Assembly: GCF_900111175.1 (NCBI RefSeq) | Contig: NZ_FOGI01000007.1 | Coordinates: 434,001-498,000, forward strand | Direction of reading: 5' to 3' | Length of the DNA stretch: 64,000 nt | Source of the DNA: Actinokineospora terrae | Lineage (GTDB): Bacteria > Actinomycetota > Actinomycetes > Mycobacteriales > Pseudonocardiaceae | Shown: positions 62,155 to 64,000 of the stretch, piece after piece | How positions within the stretch are numbered: the stretch's first letter is position 1 | Layout of the letters: every line of letters begins with the position of its first letter | Translations under genes and position numbers: made by a program | The notes under the pieces: model-generated | Seen by the model: only the letters and a program-made list of their open reading frames with translations | What the model was told of the DNA's origin: nothing | Databases searched by the model: none

Positions 62155-63611
62155 TGGGTAGGTGGGCTGATCCGGCGCCATTGGAGGTTTCGCGGCCTCG
62201 GTTGCCGTGGTGGACGCTGCTTCCCGGTAAGGCCCAGTTGGTCCTTCTGCCGGTCGCTGCGGTGTGGGTCGCTATATGGCTGGCGGCGCGGGCGCTACGG
62301 GTCAGTTGGTATTACCCGGCGACCATGGCGGCCTCTGCGCTCGGGATTGGCGTGTGGGCATGGCGCGGACCGTGGGTGGCGGGTTCGGCGGTCGTCGCGA
62401 TCGGTGTTGCCGTGTTTGTGTGGTGGTGGCGGGCCACGGACCGGTTCAGCGCTCGGATGTGGTGGGCACGTACGGAGTTCCGGCGGATCGCGGTGTACGC
62501 GCGGCAGTGGCGCACCGTCATGCGCTTGGCGAACCTGGACGGGCGGGCTCGCGGTCGAGAGTACCTGCCTCGGTTGAGGCGGACGCGGTCGGAGGGCTGG
62601 CGGGACCGGGTCCGGGTGCGGATGGTCAAAGGCCAGGCACCGGAGCAGTGGGAGGCGCGGGCTTCCGGGTTGGCGCACTCGTTCCGGGCTCGCTCGTGTC
62701 GGGTTCGGGTGATCAAGCCAGGGACGATCGAACTGGACTTGGTGCACTCGGACCCGTTGGCCTCACCGGTGACGCTTCCCCAACTCGGTGACGCGGTCGA
62801 TCTGCGGCGGGTGACCATCGGGCGCACTGAGACAGGTAAGCCATGGCACCTCCGGTTGCTGGGCAACCATGTGCTCACCGTGGGGGCAACAGGGGCGGGC
62901 AAGGGCTCGCTGCTGTGGTCAGTGATCTGGGCGTTGGCACCCATGGTCAAGGCCGGGGCGGTGCGACTGGTCGGCGTGGACCCGAAGGGTGGGATGGAAC
63001 TTGGCCAGGTCCCTGACGTCTTCGACCGGGTCGTCTATGACGGTGGGGAAGCCGCGGTGACCCTGCTGGAACAGACCGCCGCTGACGTGCGGGAACGGGC
63101 TGGGTCGTATCGCGGGGTGCGACGCGGGTGGTCCCCGGAGACCGGTGATCCGTTCACGGTGCTGGTGGTCGATGAGTTGGCGGACTTGATCGCCTACCAG
63201 CCGGACAAGCGGCTGCGTGAGCGTGCGCAGGGAGCCTTGCAGACCATCGCATCTCAAGGCCGCGCACCAGGACTCGCGGTACTGGGGTTCGTGCAGGACC
63301 CGCGCAAAGAGGTCGTCCCGTTCCGGCACCTGTTCCCGACCCGGGTCGCGATGCGCCTGGACGAACCGACACAGGTGGACATGGTCTTGGGCGACGGCCT
63401 GCGTTCACGCGGCGCCAACGCCCACGAGATCCCCGACGCGACACCAGGCGTCGCCTGGATCAAACAAGACGGACAACGCGACCCGGTACGGGCACGCGCG
63501 TTCAACATCACCGACTCAAACCTGGTCGAGCTGCGCCACTACATCACCGGCACAGCCGCCACCGTCATCCCCTTCCCCGAAAACACAACACATGGAGGAC
63601 AAGCAGCATGA
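62154..63611 (+). CDS. FtsK/SpoIIIE-domain translocase (TraB/TraSA type)
   Basis: A 485-residue DNA translocase. Two to three N-terminal transmembrane helices (about residues 27-95) are followed by a motor domain with Walker A VGATGAGKGSLL (G244-S252), VDPKGGMELG, Walker B TVLVVDELADLI (about 335-343) and SQGRAPGLAVLGFVQDPRKEVVPFRHLFPTRVAMRL. Such proteins move double-stranded element DNA between mycelia in AICEs. The ATG is coupled to the small ORF before it; the end overlaps the next gene by 4 bp. Confidence 0.92.
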   Translation: MGRWADPAPLEVSRPRLPWWTLLPGKAQLVLLPVAAVWVAIWLAARALRVSWYYPATMAASALGIGVWAWRGPWVAGSAVVAIGVAVFVWWWRATDRFSARMWWARTEFRRIAVYARQWRTVMRLANLDGRARGREYLPRLRRTRSEGWRDRVRVRMVKGQAPEQWEARASGLAHSFRARSCRVRVIKPGTIELDLVHSDPLASPVTLPQLGDAVDLRRVTIGRTETGKPWHLRLLGNHVLTVGATGAGKGSLLWSVIWALAPMVKAGAVRLVGVDPKGGMELGQVPDVFDRVVYDGGEAAVTLLEQTAADVRERAGSYRGVRRGWSPETGDPFTVLVVDELADLIAYQPDKRLRERAQGALQTIASQGRAPGLAVLGFVQDPRKEVVPFRHLFPTRVAMRLDEPTQVDMVLGDGLRSRGANAHEIPDATPGVAWIKQDGQRDPVRARAFNITDSNLVELRHYITGTAATVIPFPENTTHGGQAA

Positions 63612-64000
63612 CCGCCACACTCGACACCCGCCCGGCCCGCGTCGACATCTGGGCCGAACTCCCCCGACTCGCACAGGCGGCCCGCGACCACGTCGAACGT
63701 CACCCCGAACTGTCGGTGGCCAGCATCGACGTGTTCACCACCGATCTCGCCTCCGGCCGGGTGGAGATCTACGTCTGCGGGGACCTCCCGCTCTCCTGCC
63801 TGCGACTGCTCGCCTGGTGGGACACCTTCGCAGGCACCTCGGCGTGCTTGGAGATCGAGGACGACCCCCAGCAGCCCAAGGCCATGCTGTTCGGGCGCCT
63901 CCAGGACGGCACCCAGGTCACCGTCGTCGCGCCACTGGCCGAAGAGCACGTCATCGGCGTCGACCGCACCAGGATCGGTGACTGGGTCCTGGACTGGCTC
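63608..64000 (+). CDS. element-borne hypothetical protein (runs off the window)
   Basis: At least 131 residues, open to the right edge: MTATLDTRPARVDIWAELPR at the start, then a domain with two cysteines (VCGDLPLSCLRLLAW). GGAGG ten bases before the ATG and a 4-bp overlap with the FtsK-like gene support coding. Likely an accessory transfer or replication protein by position. Confidence 0.75.
   Translation, partial: MTATLDTRPARVDIWAELPRLAQAARDHVERHPELSVASIDVFTTDLASGRVEIYVCGDLPLSCLRLLAWWDTFAGTSACLEIEDDPQQPKAMLFGRLQDGTQVTVVAPLAEEHVIGVDRTRIGDWVLDWL

Larger units (their letters stand above)
56700..64000 (+). mobile_element. left part of an actinomycete integrative conjugative element (probable)
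   Basis: From here gene density, base composition and content change: inverted-repeat-rich sequence, a low-GC cargo gene, a divergent regulator, a run of short overlapping genes without chromosomal homologues known to me, and an FtsK/TraB translocase. This order is that of AICEs, which transfer double-stranded DNA with one FtsK-like protein. Replication initiator, excisionase, integrase and the second attachment site are not in the window, so the left boundary (about 56.67-57.2 kb) is approximate. Confidence 0.65.

Overview
The window looks like one chromosomal segment of a high-GC actinomycete, most likely a member of the Pseudonocardiaceae (Saccharothrix/Actinokineospora/Lentzea type). The grounds are the strong G/C bias at third codon positions, many GTG starts and 4-bp GTGA/ATGA overlaps, a mycothiol conjugate amidase (mca), and actinobacterial neighbourhoods such as ispH - lipid-droplet-associated protein - xseA/xseB and DUF4245 - glpX - fumC. 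The genus is inference; no rRNA is present.

Layout. 1-3.3 kb: DUF58 protein, membrane protein, type II NADH dehydrogenase. 3.37 kb: a tRNA gene with a UAA anticodon and a short variable loop. 3.7-6.3 kb: MerR regulator, a perfect palindromic operator and an EphD-like hydrolase/dehydrogenase fusion. 6.3-13.5 kb: Bax-inhibitor protein, then a surface cluster (secreted anchored protein, class F-like sortase, polysaccharide-deacetylase-like protein, CooC/MinD-like ATPase behind a Fur-like box, DivIVA-like coiled coil). 14.3-16.8 kb: divergent polyprenyl diphosphate synthase and terpene synthase. 16.8-18.6 kb: Lrp regulator and hppD (tyrosine catabolism). 19-23.8 kb: transsulfuration genes (cystathionine gamma-synthase, cystathionine beta-synthase) flanking two Gln/Pro/Gly-rich membrane proteins. 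23.9-28.5 kb: SGNH hydrolase, thiolase, greA, DUF4307, mca. 28.5-32.4 kb: Pnkp/Hen1 RNA-repair pair. 32.4-41.1 kb: DUF255 protein, GNAT, exonuclease VII, ispH, glpX. 41.3-48.7 kb: L,D-transpeptidase lipoprotein, TrxR-like ferredoxin/flavodoxin reductase, fumarase, EamA transporter with MocR regulator, LigB-type ATP-dependent DNA ligase. 49.3-56.5 kb: secreted papain-like protease with an anchored partner, HTH protein coupled to guaB1, ABC exporter, DUF2975/HTH pair.

From about 56.7 kb to the right edge the sequence looks like the left part of an actinomycete integrative and conjugative element (AICE). It holds a highly structured boundary, a low-GC cargo gene with a HEPN-type RxxxxH motif, an inositol-monophosphatase-like gene overlapping an HTH regulator, a chain of short overlapping ORFs and an FtsK/TraB-type translocase. 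Replication, excision and integrase genes would lie beyond the window.

Most unusual signals: (1) a dispersed non-coding element in two copies (about 13.8-14.2 and 48.8-49.1 kb), each in a convergent intergenic region, folding into a long hairpin whose mismatches are all G-U on the + strand, with structure-preserving changes between copies; (2) a second large G-U-compatible hairpin at 56.7 kb; (3) the class-I tRNA with UAA anticodon, together with TTA codons in at least six chromosomal genes of the window; (4) the lone HEPN-like, possibly defensive, AICE cargo gene.
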